Origin: an uncultured Ilumatobacter sp.
Lineage (GTDB): Bacteria; Actinomycetota; Acidimicrobiia; Acidimicrobiales; Ilumatobacteraceae
Direction: 5' to 3'
NCBI GenBank assembly: GCA_938044705.1
Contig: CALIOL010000260.1
Location: 1 to 43,373 of the forward strand
DNA length: 43,373 nt
The position numbers and the translations under genes are program-made. Below, one piece after another: positions 15,229 to 24,400 of this stretch; position 1 is the first letter of the stretch; the number at the start of each line of letters is the position of its first letter. The notes under the pieces are model-generated. The model made no database searches. It had not been told where the DNA came from and saw only the letters and a program-made list of their open reading frames with translations.

Positions 15229-18200
15229 GACGCGTCTCCATCGGCCCGATCAGGTGGCGTCAGCGCGAGACGAACCTGCACCTCTGGCGCGGTCGACTTG
15301 GCCTCCGCCTGTTCTCCTCGGTTGCGGACGCATACGGCGTCGTAATCGCAGAACGAACACGCTTCGTTGGTCTGACGGAACGTGTTCCACTCGCCCGGCG
15401 CAGCCGCGAACACCCCACGGTCGATTCCCGTGGTGATCGCATCGAGCACCTCGTGAAATCGTTCACGGAGCTCCTGCTTCCATTCGTAGCCACGGCGCTT
15501 CTGACCCTCGGATTCGACCATCCAGTACGCAGCCGCCGCTGATTCCAGCCCGGTGTGACGCAGTGCGCCTTCGGAGTACATCCCGAGTTGCAACGTCGTG
15601 CCGCCGACGAACGGGTCGGCGATCAACTGGTCGTACTTCGCGCCCTTTCCGGACTTGTAGTCGCTCACGATCACACGGCCGTCGATGGTCGTATCGACGC
15701 GGTCGATGAGTCCTCGCATCGCGAGCCGACGCCCGCTTGCGAGTTCGATCTGCACCGGCTCTCCCGTCGACACGCCCAAGTCGAGTTCGACGCTGCGAGG
15801 CGTTGCCAGGTGCGACCGACGGAAGTCGTCATCTGCGGCAACGAACCGGTCGAGTGCGTCGCTGAGGTCATCGCGTTGCACGCGCCAGTTGATCGGTCGA
15901 CCGGTCTTGCCGCTCGCTTCGTATTCGTCGGCGACTTCCCCGGCGATCGCGTGCAGGCGGGCTCTCGAAGCATCCGTCCACGGCTCGTCCGGCTCGGGAG
16001 CACCTTCTTCGATCGACGTCTGGATGAAGCGCTCGAGCACGACGTGGATCAATGACCCGCGGTCGAGCGCCGACAGCTCGTCGGTGCGTTCGGGATCGTC
16101 GCGATCGCTCACGTCGAGGACGTAGCGCATGAAGTACTTCAGCCCACACGCCGCCCAGGTCTCGAGGCGCGAGGGCGACACTGGTCGATCGCCCAGCGAC
16201 GTGTCGACCGTCGCAAGGTTGCCGTCGAACTCGGTGAAGTCCGCGCTCGCCCGCGCTCGTTGTAGCTCGAACCCACGACCGACAAGCGCCGCAAGCGGAT
16301 GGTTGACCGGATCCGCACGCTCGTTCGCGAGCGCAACGAGATCACGCTCTTCCAGCGACGCTGCCATTCCGCTCTGCGCAATGCCGCTCGCGAACGACGA
16401 GATCGTCTGCACGACATCGCTCCCGAGCGATTCGAAGTCGGTGGCATGCACCGTTGCACCGGCGAGGCTCGACGCCGAATCGAGCAGCCAGCGGGACGGC
16501 AGCGACTGCCGACTCGAGCGCAGCGACCCTCTCGGGAACGAGATGGTTCGGCGGCCCTCCGGGGCGGCGGCGAGCGCGGCGAGGAATGCCCGGTGCTGGT
16601 GGTGGAGCCGAGCCGACTTCGACTCGAGCTGGTCGAGCGAACTGATCCTCACCTGCTCGGGCAGGATGGCGTCGTCTCGGCGCGGCACGGGCAGCATCCC
16701 TTCTGCGGCACCGACGACGAACACCGCGTCGAGGTCATGGCCGACCGCGGAGGCGATGGGTCCGTACATCACGCCGTGACCGAAGCGCCCTCGGCGGCCC
16801 CTCGACACCTCGAGTTCGCTGCGAAGCGCACGGGTGAAGACTGCGGTCGACGGAGACGGCTCGATGTCATCGAGCGCTGCGAGTCGAGCGAGAGCCGCGT
16901 CGACGCGGCCGTACGCCTCCTGCTCGGGCTCAGGCCAGGCACTGTGCTGATGCTCGGGACCGAGCAGACGCTCCAGGAGCTCCCTGGCTGCCGCACTCTT
17001 GTCGGCCCAGGTCTCGGCGGTACCGACAGCGCGAACACCTCCTGCCGTGTGATCGATGAACTGCTGCAGGCGAGGAATGTCGTGGATGCGGTCGGTCAAG
17101 GACCGATGCCAGCGGGCGGTCCGCTCGTCCGCCGGGTCCAGCTCATCGAGTTGCTCATGCGTGAGCGCCAGATACCGCTCGAGCTTGGCGCGCCAGTCGG
17201 CGAGGTCTGCAACGACACCTGCCTCTCGACTCAGTTGATCCCATGCGGTCGGGCGGACGCGCTCGTCTGCCGACCGGAGCGGACCGGCGCTGACGAGCGC
17301 CATGACCCGATCGCGACGCCACCGCTGTGCAGGGAGTTCCAACGCCGACAGCAACACGCGCCCTGCGACGGTCTCGGCAAGCTGGCGGGGGTTGGGGCCA
17401 TTGGACGCAATCTCTGCGGCGTCCAGCTGCTGCTCGATGATGCGCACGTACGGGTCCGGCGTTGGGAAGAAGATCCCGATGCGATGTGGAGCAACACCGT
17501 CCGCCACGAGTTGCAAGATGCGCGAGCTGACCTCGCGGATCTCTTCAGCGGCGTCGGTGACGGACACGATCTGGTCAGCCGTTGCGACCGCTGGGGCCTC
17601 GGCGTCCGCCGAGCTGCTCGGAACTGGCACTCCGGCAACGCCACAGGTGCGCCACACCGCCTCGTCAGCGGCGACGACACCCGACACGCCGACGATCACC
17701 GAGCTAGAGGACGCATCGGACAACACGCGCCCTACGAAGTCGGCCAGCGCAGCGCTCGAGGGCGTGGGGAGATACCACACGACGTGCCCGAACGACTCCA
17801 TCCGCTGAGCAAGGTCGTGGCGGCCGGACGCGGCGACTGCGAGGTCTCGTTCCGTGTGGAACGCGCCGAGGTGACCAGCGATGGACCTGTAGAAGCCGAC
17901 GGCGAGCGTCGCTGCCGTGGACCCTTCATCGATGATCGACTCGAGGGCGGCCTCGTCGACATTCGACAGGTCGGCAAACAGCCCGGCAAGGGCTTGCTCG
18001 GTCGCCTCGTGCTGTGCGACGGGCCCGTACGGGCCCGGGTCCGTGGCCAGGGCACGGCGGACTGCCGCCCCGAGCACCGGATTGGTGATGGGGCGAGAAT
18101 CGAGCAACAGGTCGGCAGCCACGTGCTCGACCAGTTGAAAGGGAGTGACGAACGAGACGTTCGCGAGACCTCGACGTTTCCCGACGCGCAGCGCGTCAGA

Positions 18201-18356
18201 CCCGACCAGACGACGGACCGAGAGTCCGACGAAGTTGCTCGGGACGATGACCGTGACCGGCGCCAACGGGTCATCTCGCTGGACCCCGGCGATCACCGAG
18301 ATCAGCGCCTCCGTGGCGGGGCGCCCGTACGGGACGAACGTCGTCGATTCGATCAC
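15225..18356 (-). CDS. AddB-like PD-(D/E)XK nuclease subunit
   Basis: A 1043-residue protein, started at GTG 18356 (MIESTTFVPYGRPATEAL) because the family begins there and a TACTGT hexamer lies 7 nt upstream; a TTG at 18386 is the alternative. The N-terminal region (VTVIVPSNFVGLSVRR) lacks a Walker A loop, so the motor fold is probably inactive, as in AddB. The C-terminal nuclease has MRGLIDRVDTTIDGRVIVSD followed by YKSGKG. It is bracketed by Cys residues, one in WAACGLKYFMRYVL and three in NEACSFCDYDAVC, the arrangement of an AddB 4Fe-4S staple. It is translationally coupled to addA. Role: dual-nuclease end resection with AddA. Confidence 0.85.
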   Translation of the reverse strand: MIESTTFVPYGRPATEALISVIAGVQRDDPLAPVTVIVPSNFVGLSVRRLVGSDALRVGKRRGLANVSFVTPFQLVEHVAADLLLDSRPITNPVLGAAVRRALATDPGPYGPVAQHEATEQALAGLFADLSNVDEAALESIIDEGSTAATLAVGFYRSIAGHLGAFHTERDLAVAASGRHDLAQRMESFGHVVWYLPTPSSAALADFVGRVLSDASSSSVIVGVSGVVAADEAVWRTCGVAGVPVPSSSADAEAPAVATADQIVSVTDAAEEIREVSSRILQLVADGVAPHRIGIFFPTPDPYVRIIEQQLDAAEIASNGPNPRQLAETVAGRVLLSALELPAQRWRRDRVMALVSAGPLRSADERVRPTAWDQLSREAGVVADLADWRAKLERYLALTHEQLDELDPADERTARWHRSLTDRIHDIPRLQQFIDHTAGGVRAVGTAETWADKSAAARELLERLLGPEHQHSAWPEPEQEAYGRVDAALARLAALDDIEPSPSTAVFTRALRSELEVSRGRRGRFGHGVMYGPIASAVGHDLDAVFVVGAAEGMLPVPRRDDAILPEQVRISSLDQLESKSARLHHQHRAFLAALAAAPEGRRTISFPRGSLRSSRQSLPSRWLLDSASSLAGATVHATDFESLGSDVVQTISSFASGIAQSGMAASLEERDLVALANERADPVNHPLAALVGRGFELQRARASADFTEFDGNLATVDTSLGDRPVSPSRLETWAACGLKYFMRYVLDVSDRDDPERTDELSALDRGSLIHVVLERFIQTSIEEGAPEPDEPWTDASRARLHAIAGEVADEYEASGKTGRPINWRVQRDDLSDALDRFVAADDDFRRSHLATPRSVELDLGVSTGEPVQIELASGRRLAMRGLIDRVDTTIDGRVIVSDYKSGKGAKYDQLIADPFVGGTTLQLGMYSEGALRHTGLESAAAAYWMVESEGQKRRGYEWKQELRERFHEVLDAITTGIDRGVFAAAPGEWNTFRQTNEACSFCDYDAVCVRNRGEQAEAKSTAPEVQVRLALTPPDRADGDAS

Positions 18357-18363
18357 GCTGTCG

Positions 18364-18369
18364 ACAGTA
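18364..18369 (-). promoter_or_regulatory. Putative leaderless -10 (TACTGT) of the addB-addA operon
   Basis: Minus-strand TACTGT lies 7 nt before GTG 18356. A TTGACA occurs 11 bp further upstream, too close to be its -35. Its TTG is also the alternative start codon at 18386. Confidence 0.4.
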
Positions 18370-18401
18370 CCGAGGGGGTATGTCAAGCGAACGCGGCAGC
18401 G

Positions 18402-19841
18402 TCAGCGCTGCAGGCCGGGGATGCCGGGCATCCCTGGTGTTCCGGGCAGGCCGGGGATGTCCATGCCGCCCTCCTCGAGATTCAACCCTGGGGGCAGGCC
18501 CTTGGGACGCTTGGGTCCCTTGCCCTTCTTCCCCTTCTTGCCGCCCGGCATGCCACCGCCGAGCACGCCCATCTTCTTCATCATCTTCTGCATCTCGTCG
18601 AACTGCTTGACCAGTCGGTTGACATCGCCGACCTGCGTGCCCGACCCCGCTGCGATGCGCTGACGACGGCTGCCGTTGATGACCTTCGGGAACGTGCGCT
18701 CCTCCATCGTCATCGAGCGGATGATGGCTTCGATCGGCTTCAGGTCATCGTCGGAGATGTCGGCGTTCTTCAGTTCCTTCGGGATGCCGGGCATCATCGA
18801 CATGATGTTGCCGAGCGAGCCCATCTTCTTGATCTGCTGCATCTGATCGAGGAAGTCGTCCAGCGTGAACTGGCCGTCCATCATCTTCTGCGCGGCCTCT
18901 TCGGCCTCGTGCTGTTCGAAGGCACGTTCGGCCTGCTCGATCAAGGTGAGCATGTCGCCCATGCCCAGGATGCGACTGGCCATTCGGTCGGGGTGGAACT
19001 GCTCGAACTCGTTGAGCTTCTCACCCGTCGATGCAAACGCGATCGGGCGTCCGATGACTTCCTTGACCGACAGCGCGGCGCCACCACGTGCGTCACCGTC
19101 CATCTTGGACATGATGACGCCGTCGATCTGCAGCGTCTCGTGGAACGCCTCAGCGGTCTGCACGGCGTCCTGACCGGTCATGGCATCGATGACAAGGAAG
19201 GTGTAGTCAGGATCAACGGCACCCGAAATCAGGCGGACCTGCTCCATCATCTCCGAGTCGATCGACAAGCGGCCGGCCGTGTCGACGATCAACACGTCCT
19301 TGCCGAGCCGCTTGGCCTCTTCGAGACCCTGGTGTGCGGTGAGGATCGGGTCTTCCGGGTCCGAGTACACCGGCACGTCGATCTGCGCACCGAGCGTGCG
19401 CAGCTGTTCGACCGCTGCGGGACGCTGCAGGTCGGCACCGACGAGCAGCGGTTGACGGCCCTGCGACTTGAACCAGGAGGCGAGTTTCGCCGAGTTCGTC
19501 GTCTTACCGGAACCCTGCAAACCCGCCATCAGCACCACGGTCGGCGGCTTCGAGGAGAACTGGACCGACAGTGTCTCGCCGCCGAGCGCCCGAGTCAGTT
19601 CGTCGTTGACGGCTTTGACGACCTGTTGGCCTGGGTCGAGTGCCTTGGAGCGAGTGGCGCCGATCGCATGCTCGCGAATGCGGTTGCACACCGACCGCAC
19701 GACGGTCACGTTGACGTCTGCCTCGAGGAGCGCCGAGCGGATCTCCTTCATGACCTCGTCGACATCCGCCTCGGTCAGGCGGCCTTTGCCACGGATCTTC
19801 TTGACGATGCCTTCGAGGCGCCCGGAGAGATTGTCGAACAT
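18402..19841 (-). CDS. ffh: Signal recognition particle protein Ffh
   Basis: The 479-residue SRP GTPase has an N domain (residues 1-90), a G domain with GLQGSGKTT (107-115), LIVDTAGRL, MSKMDGDARGGAALSV and GEKLNEFEQF, and a Met-rich M domain (FTLDDFLDQMQQIKKMGSLG ... MTMEERTFPKVI near 300-400). It binds 4.5S RNA and signal sequences of nascent membrane and secretory proteins and hands them to FtsY, encoded next upstream in the cluster. The C-terminal tail is odd: a Lys/Gly-rich stretch (GGKKGKKGKGPKRPKG) is followed by four GxP triplets in an IPGLPGTPGMPGIPG run, a short collagen-like sequence. Start ATG 19841; a TAGCCT hexamer lies 9 nt upstream. Confidence 0.97.
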   Translation of the reverse strand: MFDNLSGRLEGIVKKIRGKGRLTEADVDEVMKEIRSALLEADVNVTVVRSVCNRIREHAIGATRSKALDPGQQVVKAVNDELTRALGGETLSVQFSSKPPTVVLMAGLQGSGKTTNSAKLASWFKSQGRQPLLVGADLQRPAAVEQLRTLGAQIDVPVYSDPEDPILTAHQGLEEAKRLGKDVLIVDTAGRLSIDSEMMEQVRLISGAVDPDYTFLVIDAMTGQDAVQTAEAFHETLQIDGVIMSKMDGDARGGAALSVKEVIGRPIAFASTGEKLNEFEQFHPDRMASRILGMGDMLTLIEQAERAFEQHEAEEAAQKMMDGQFTLDDFLDQMQQIKKMGSLGNIMSMMPGIPKELKNADISDDDLKPIEAIIRSMTMEERTFPKVINGSRRQRIAAGSGTQVGDVNRLVKQFDEMQKMMKKMGVLGGGMPGGKKGKKGKGPKRPKGLPPGLNLEEGGMDIPGLPGTPGMPGIPGLQR

Positions 19842-19850
19842 ACGGCTCAG

Positions 19851-19856
19851 AGGCTA
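19851..19856 (-). promoter_or_regulatory. Possible -10 (TAGCCT) of ffh
   Basis: Minus-strand TAGCCT, 9 nt before the ffh ATG, in the 76-bp gap after ftsY. It may give ffh its own near-leaderless transcript. Confidence 0.35.
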
Positions 19857-19917
19857 CCGGCCGGGTCGCAACAGACCTGGGAGCGGTGCTGAGACGCGGA
19901 CTCCGCCGGTCGAGGTC

Positions 19918-21081
19918 TCAGCGTTCGAAGAGCGCGTTGACGAAGTCGTCGGGATCGAACGGGATCAGGTCCCCGATGGTCTCGCCGATACCGACCAGCT
20001 TCACGGGGATGCCGAGGTCGGTCTCGATGGCGAACACGATGCCACCCTTGGCTGACCCGTCGAGCTTGGTGAGTACGACGCCGGTCACGTCGGTGGCGTC
20101 GTTGAACTCCTTGGCCTGGATGAGGCCGTTCTGCCCGGTCGTCGCATCGATCACCAGCAACGTCTCGGTGACCTGGCCCGCACCCTTTTCGGCGACCCGT
20201 CTCACTTTTTTCAGCTCATCCATCAGGTTCGACTTGGTATGAAGGCGGCCGGCGGTGTCGGCCATCACGAGGTCGACGTTCTTCGATGCGGCGCGTTCGA
20301 CGCCATCGAAGATCACCGAACTCGGGTCACCACCTTCGGCACCACGAACGAACTCGGACCCGGATCGTTCGGCCCACGTGTTGAGTTGCTCTGCGGCTGC
20401 GGCGCGGAATGTGTCACCTGCGGCGAGGAGCACGCTGCGGCCGTCGATCGTTTGTTGGTTGGCCAGTTTTCCGATCGTCGTGGTCTTGCCGACTCCGTTG
20501 ACGCCAACGAACATCCACACGTTCGGCTCGCTGTCTCCACGCGCTTCGAAGTTGAGCGCACGGTCACTCCCTCGGAGCCGACTCGCCATTTCTTCTTGAA
20601 GGCCGTCCAGCAGTGCCTCGGGTTCGGTGATCTCCTTCGCCTTCACCTTGGCGCGGAGTCCGTCGAGGAGTTCATCGGTGATGCCGACGCCTACGTCGGC
20701 TCGCAGCAACGCTTCTTCGAGATCTTCGAAGCTCTCATCGGTGATGCCGCTCCGTCCGAGAACTCCCGAGATCGCGCCGGCAAAGGTCGATCGGGCCTTG
20801 GCGAGACGTTCACGAAGCGTTCCCGGCGCCGGCTCGGGTTCGACCTCGACGACATCGGACTCAGCTTCATCGAGCTCTGCTTCCGCTTCGGCTTCGGCGG
20901 CCTCGCGTTCCTCGAGGATCGTGCCGCTCTTGGCCGCAACTGCGTCACGCGACGCACGCTCGACGGGAGGTGCAGTCGGTGGCAGGGCAGTCCCCCCACG
21001 ACGATTCGCGACGACAACGCCCACGCCGAACACGAAGACGAAGGCGAGCAGTACGAGCAGACCGATTTCAACAGCACCCAT
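19918..21081 (-). CDS. ftsY: Signal recognition particle receptor FtsY
   Basis: The 387-residue protein starts with a membrane helix (IGLLVLLAFVFVFGVGVVVA, residues 6-25), followed by an acidic A domain (about 55-87, Glu/Ala-rich) and the NG GTPase domain with GVNGVGKTTTIGKLA at 193-207, VLLAAGDTFRAAA, DLVMADTAGRLHT, and VLTKLDGSAKGG. It docks SRP-ribosome complexes at the membrane. An N-terminal transmembrane anchor rather than only an amphipathic helix is common in actinobacterial FtsY. It lies downstream of smc across a 336-bp gap holding palindromic repeats, so it may be partly uncoupled from smc. Both ends are intact. Confidence 0.96.
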   Translation of the reverse strand: MGAVEIGLLVLLAFVFVFGVGVVVANRRGGTALPPTAPPVERASRDAVAAKSGTILEEREAAEAEAEAELDEAESDVVEVEPEPAPGTLRERLAKARSTFAGAISGVLGRSGITDESFEDLEEALLRADVGVGITDELLDGLRAKVKAKEITEPEALLDGLQEEMASRLRGSDRALNFEARGDSEPNVWMFVGVNGVGKTTTIGKLANQQTIDGRSVLLAAGDTFRAAAAEQLNTWAERSGSEFVRGAEGGDPSSVIFDGVERAASKNVDLVMADTAGRLHTKSNLMDELKKVRRVAEKGAGQVTETLLVIDATTGQNGLIQAKEFNDATDVTGVVLTKLDGSAKGGIVFAIETDLGIPVKLVGIGETIGDLIPFDPDDFVNALFER

Positions 21082-21153
21082 TGCTGCTTGACGCTACCGC
21101 TCTCGGGCCCACGCCGGTCCGTCCACCACCTCACCTCCCACCCTTCGTTCGCG

Positions 21154-21198
21154 AATGTGGAGGGATCCAGACGGCTGGCGCAAGGATTCCTCCACATT
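21154..21198 (+). repeat. REP-like palindrome unit 1
   Basis: Left arm AATGTGGAGGGATCC and right arm GGATTCCTCCACATT form a 15-bp stem (one G-U pair in RNA) around a 15-nt loop. The internal CTGGCG at 21175-21180 gives the unit an orientation. Confidence 0.85.
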
Positions 21199-21241
21199 CC
21201 GGTTGAAACGGACCAGTCCGGCGAGGAGCGAGGGCTCCAAC

Positions 21242-21277
21242 AATGTGGAGGGACTGGCGCACGCACTCCTCCACATT
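21242..21277 (+). repeat. REP-like palindrome unit 2
   Basis: The same outer arms, AATGTGGAGG and CCTCCACATT, pair over 10 bp. The unit has the same CTGGCG core as unit 1 (21254-21259) but is about 9 nt shorter inside. It starts 88 bp after the start of unit 1. Confidence 0.85.
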
Positions 21278-21304
21278 CGGGCCGGACACCCACATGGCCG
21301 GAGC

Positions 21305-21349
21305 AATGTGGAGGGATCGTGACGCCAGACGTGCGGATCCCCCACAATT
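21305..21349 (-). repeat. REP-like palindrome unit 3, inverted and degenerate
   Basis: The left arm AATGTGGAGGGATC is conserved, but the right arm (GGATCCCCCACAATT) has an extra base and one mismatch. The core reads CGCCAG on the plus strand (21323-21328), so this unit points opposite to units 1 and 2. Confidence 0.75.
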
Positions 21350-21417
21350 CCGGGCGGAGTCCGGTATGCGGGCGACCGGTGGGTGTGGCGGGCGGGCCCG
21401 CGGGACGTAGCGCCGGA

Positions 21418-24400
21418 CTAGGCGTCGAGCGGCAACTGCGAGGTCTCGGTGCGTTCGGTGACGACCTTCGACGAACCACCGGGCTGCATCGACACGCCGA
21501 GGAGACAATCACCGGCTTCCATCGTGCGCTTCTGGTGCGATACGACGATCAGCTGTGCGTCCTTGCGGAACTCCTGGATCAGGCCGAGGAAGCGGTGCAG
21601 GTTGACGTCGTCGAGCGCCGCCTCGACCTCGTCCATCACGTAGAACGGCGACGGACGCGAGCGGAACACGGCAAACAGGTAGGCCAACGCGGTGAGTGAC
21701 CGTTCGCCACCCGACAACAACGACAGCTTCTTGACGTTCTTGCCCGACGGCTTCGCCTCGACCTCGATGCCCGTGTTGAGCAAGTCGTCGGGGTGCGTCA
21801 GCTTCAACGCTCCCTTGCCGCCGGGGAACAGCAACCCGAACAGCTCGGTGAAGTTGCCTGCGACATCGGCAAACGCCGATGCGAAGACATTCTGGATCTC
21901 TGCGTCGACCGCGGCGATCACACGCGAGAGTTCGCGACGCGTCGAGCGGACGTCTTCCAATTGCTCTTCCAGGAACGTGTGCCGAGTCTGCAACTCGTTG
22001 AACTCTTCCAACGCCAATGGGTTGATCGGGCCGAGCAGTCGGAGCTCGCGTTCGAGCTCGCGAACGCGACCCGCTGGAGATGCTCCTTCGGGGATCTCCG
22101 GCATCTGAGCGGCCTCTGCGACCGCCGGTTCGATGTCGAGGTCGCGACGCAGGGTCTCGATCGACGTCTCCAATCGCAGCTTCGCCTCGGCCTCTTCGAT
22201 CTCTGCCTTGCGGGCGCGTTCCCTGGTGACGTCGAGCGACTGCTCCTTCTCGGAACGATCCCGACGAAGTTCGTCGAGCTCGGTGGTCAGGCCGCGAACC
22301 TCGTCGCTCTGCTTACGACGGGTCTCGACCAGTTCGCTGTGATGCGCCTCGACGACAAGTTGGTGACCGCCGACGATCTCGGCGAGCTGATCGATCGCAT
22401 TCATCGCTCGCTCGATGACCACCCGCTGATCCTCGGCCGCAGCTCGCGCCTCGGCGTCGGCCTCGAGTCGTCGCTCCGTCTCGGCGATGCGCCGCTCCAA
22501 GATCTGACGATGCTCGATCAATCCCGCGTTGCGGACTTCGAGATCCTTGCGCTTCGAGGCCAGCGCCGCCGCTCGCTTCTCGAGCTCGGCTCGCATCTCG
22601 CCTCGGGCGCGGGCCGCTTCTGCTTCGGCCTGCTCGTCCGATTCGAGCGCAGGAAGCAGCGCCTCGAGTTCGTCGACTCGCTGCTGTTCGCGAGTGGAGT
22701 TCTCGGCTCCCTCTGCGACCGTGCGTTCCAGTCCTTCGAGCTCGGTCTGGATTTCGCGGCGTTCGCCCTGCGCTCGGGCGAGCCCCTCGGAGGCCGCGGT
22801 CAATCGTGCGTCGTTCGCGTCGAGACGGCGGCTGATCTCGTGTTCCGTCGAGCGCGCCAGCTTCAGCGCCTCCTCGGCCCCAGCGAGCTTCGTGGAAGCA
22901 ACGTCGAGTTGAGCCGCCGCCGCTTCGGATTGCTCGGTCGCCTCATCGAGCGCAGCAGCGGTTGCACCAGAACCCGCCGCGCCGATACGCCAGCCGCTGA
23001 GTCCGAACCGATCTCCGGCTTCGGTGACGATGACCGCGTCGGGATGGGCGATCGCTGCATCCAGTGCGTCGGAGACGTCATCGATGCGAACAGCAGAACC
23101 GAGGAGGCCGTCGAGCAGCGCGCTCACGTCGGACTTGCTCGATCGGGCGTGGGGACGCACGGCATCGCCGACCGACAGCGACGGCTGGGCGACGAACTGT
23201 GCGCCGAGTGCGATCACGGCGCCACTCGTGTCCGAACTCCGGAGCGCGTCGAGGGCAGACCGGGCCGCACCGGGGTCCGACACCACGACCGCGGTCAGCG
23301 ATTCCCCGAGCGCAGCCTCCACGGCTGGCTCCCATCCCGCATCGATCTCGATCAGGTCGAGCAGCGTGCCGAGCACACCGTCGACGCCTTGAAGGCGCTC
23401 GGCACCAGCACGTGCGTGCGCTGCATCGAGGGCTTGCTGCAGCGCTTCGACACGAGCTGTTGCGGTCGACGCGGCGTCTCCAGCCTCTGCGCGCTGTGCT
23501 CGTGCCGCCTCGACGGCAGCCTCGGCGGCAGCGAGGGCGTCTTCGGCGGCCGCCATTTCGTCGAACAGCGGCCCTTCGACGACCCCGGCCTCTTCGCACT
23601 CGGCACGGAAACGGCTCGTCTCCTCGTCGACGAGCTTGAGTCGCTCGGCCAAGGAATCTCGTCGGCTCGTCGCACGACGCAGATCGCCCAGTGTCCGCTC
23701 CAACGCGGACTTGATCGAGCGTGCTTCACCGCGAACCTCCGCAGCCGCGCTGGCCGCTTTCGCCGCTGGCTGGTCGGTACCGACGGCTTCGAGCATCTGG
23801 GCGCGCTCGCTCTTGAACAGTGCCTCTTCGGCATCCAGCTCGTTCGCAGCTGGCTCGAAGGTCTCGAGCTCGGCCACGACGTCGACGAGCTCGGTAGCGA
23901 ATCGCGCTCCGTCGGCTTCGAGGTTCGCGACGACGCCTGCGTCGATGAGCTGACCCTTATCGCGCTCGAGCGAGCGACGACGCTCCACGAGCACGGCCGA
24001 CAAACCACGGGCACGCTCACGGAGCTGTTCGACCTTGACGAGTTTGTCGCTGACGTCGCTCGCTCCGCGCGCCGACAACTGCGCCTCGATCGCCATCACC
24101 GAGGTGTCGAGCGCCGCCAGTGCGGTCTTCAGCTCGGCCTCAGCACTCGAGCTGTCGAGCTTCACCGATGCGAGCGATTCGAGCTTCGTGCGCAACCCGG
24201 CGATTTCACGACCGGCAACGAACGTCTTCAGCTCGGTCAGCTCCACGATCAACGAGCCGTGCCGTTCCGCGGCCTTGGCCTGTCGCTCGAGCGGACGCAG
24301 CTGCCGACGCACCTCTCGGAGCAGGTCCTGGACGCGCAGCAGGTTCGCCTCGGTGGCATCGAGCCGGCGCTCGGCCTTCTCCTTGCGCTTGCGGAATTTG

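Larger units (their letters stand above)
21082..21417. other. Gene-free ftsY-smc interval with palindromic repeats
   Basis: These 336 bp hold no convincing gene. Short frames inside them mostly translate the repeats themselves (recurring MWR.., ..PPHC.. peptides) and lack starts with signals. The interval carries three imperfect palindromes, listed separately, and CCGG-rich spacers including the perfect 10-bp palindrome GCGGGCCCGC near 21390. Both flanking genes are on the minus strand, so the interval is the 3' side of smc and the 5' side of ftsY. Confidence 0.8.

Noticed and set aside
18364-18386. TTG 18386 (in TTGACATAC) as the addB start or TTGACA as its -35
   Set aside because: The spacing to TACTGT is only 11 bp, and the family N-terminus starts at GTG 18356; kept as an alternative only.
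16299-19892. A 1197-codon plus-strand open frame antisense to addB and ffh
   Set aside because: It runs antisense to two clear genes with full motif sets, has biased Arg/His/Gly composition and no recognisable domain; long antisense frames are expected at this GC content.
21154-21349. The ftsY-smc repeats as a CRISPR array
   Set aside because: Only three imperfect units of unequal length and mixed orientation, each palindromic, with unequal spacings and no cas genes.
21094-21512. Small proteins encoded by the palindrome region
   Set aside because: Candidate peptides only translate the repeats in several frames and have no ribosome binding site or conserved start.
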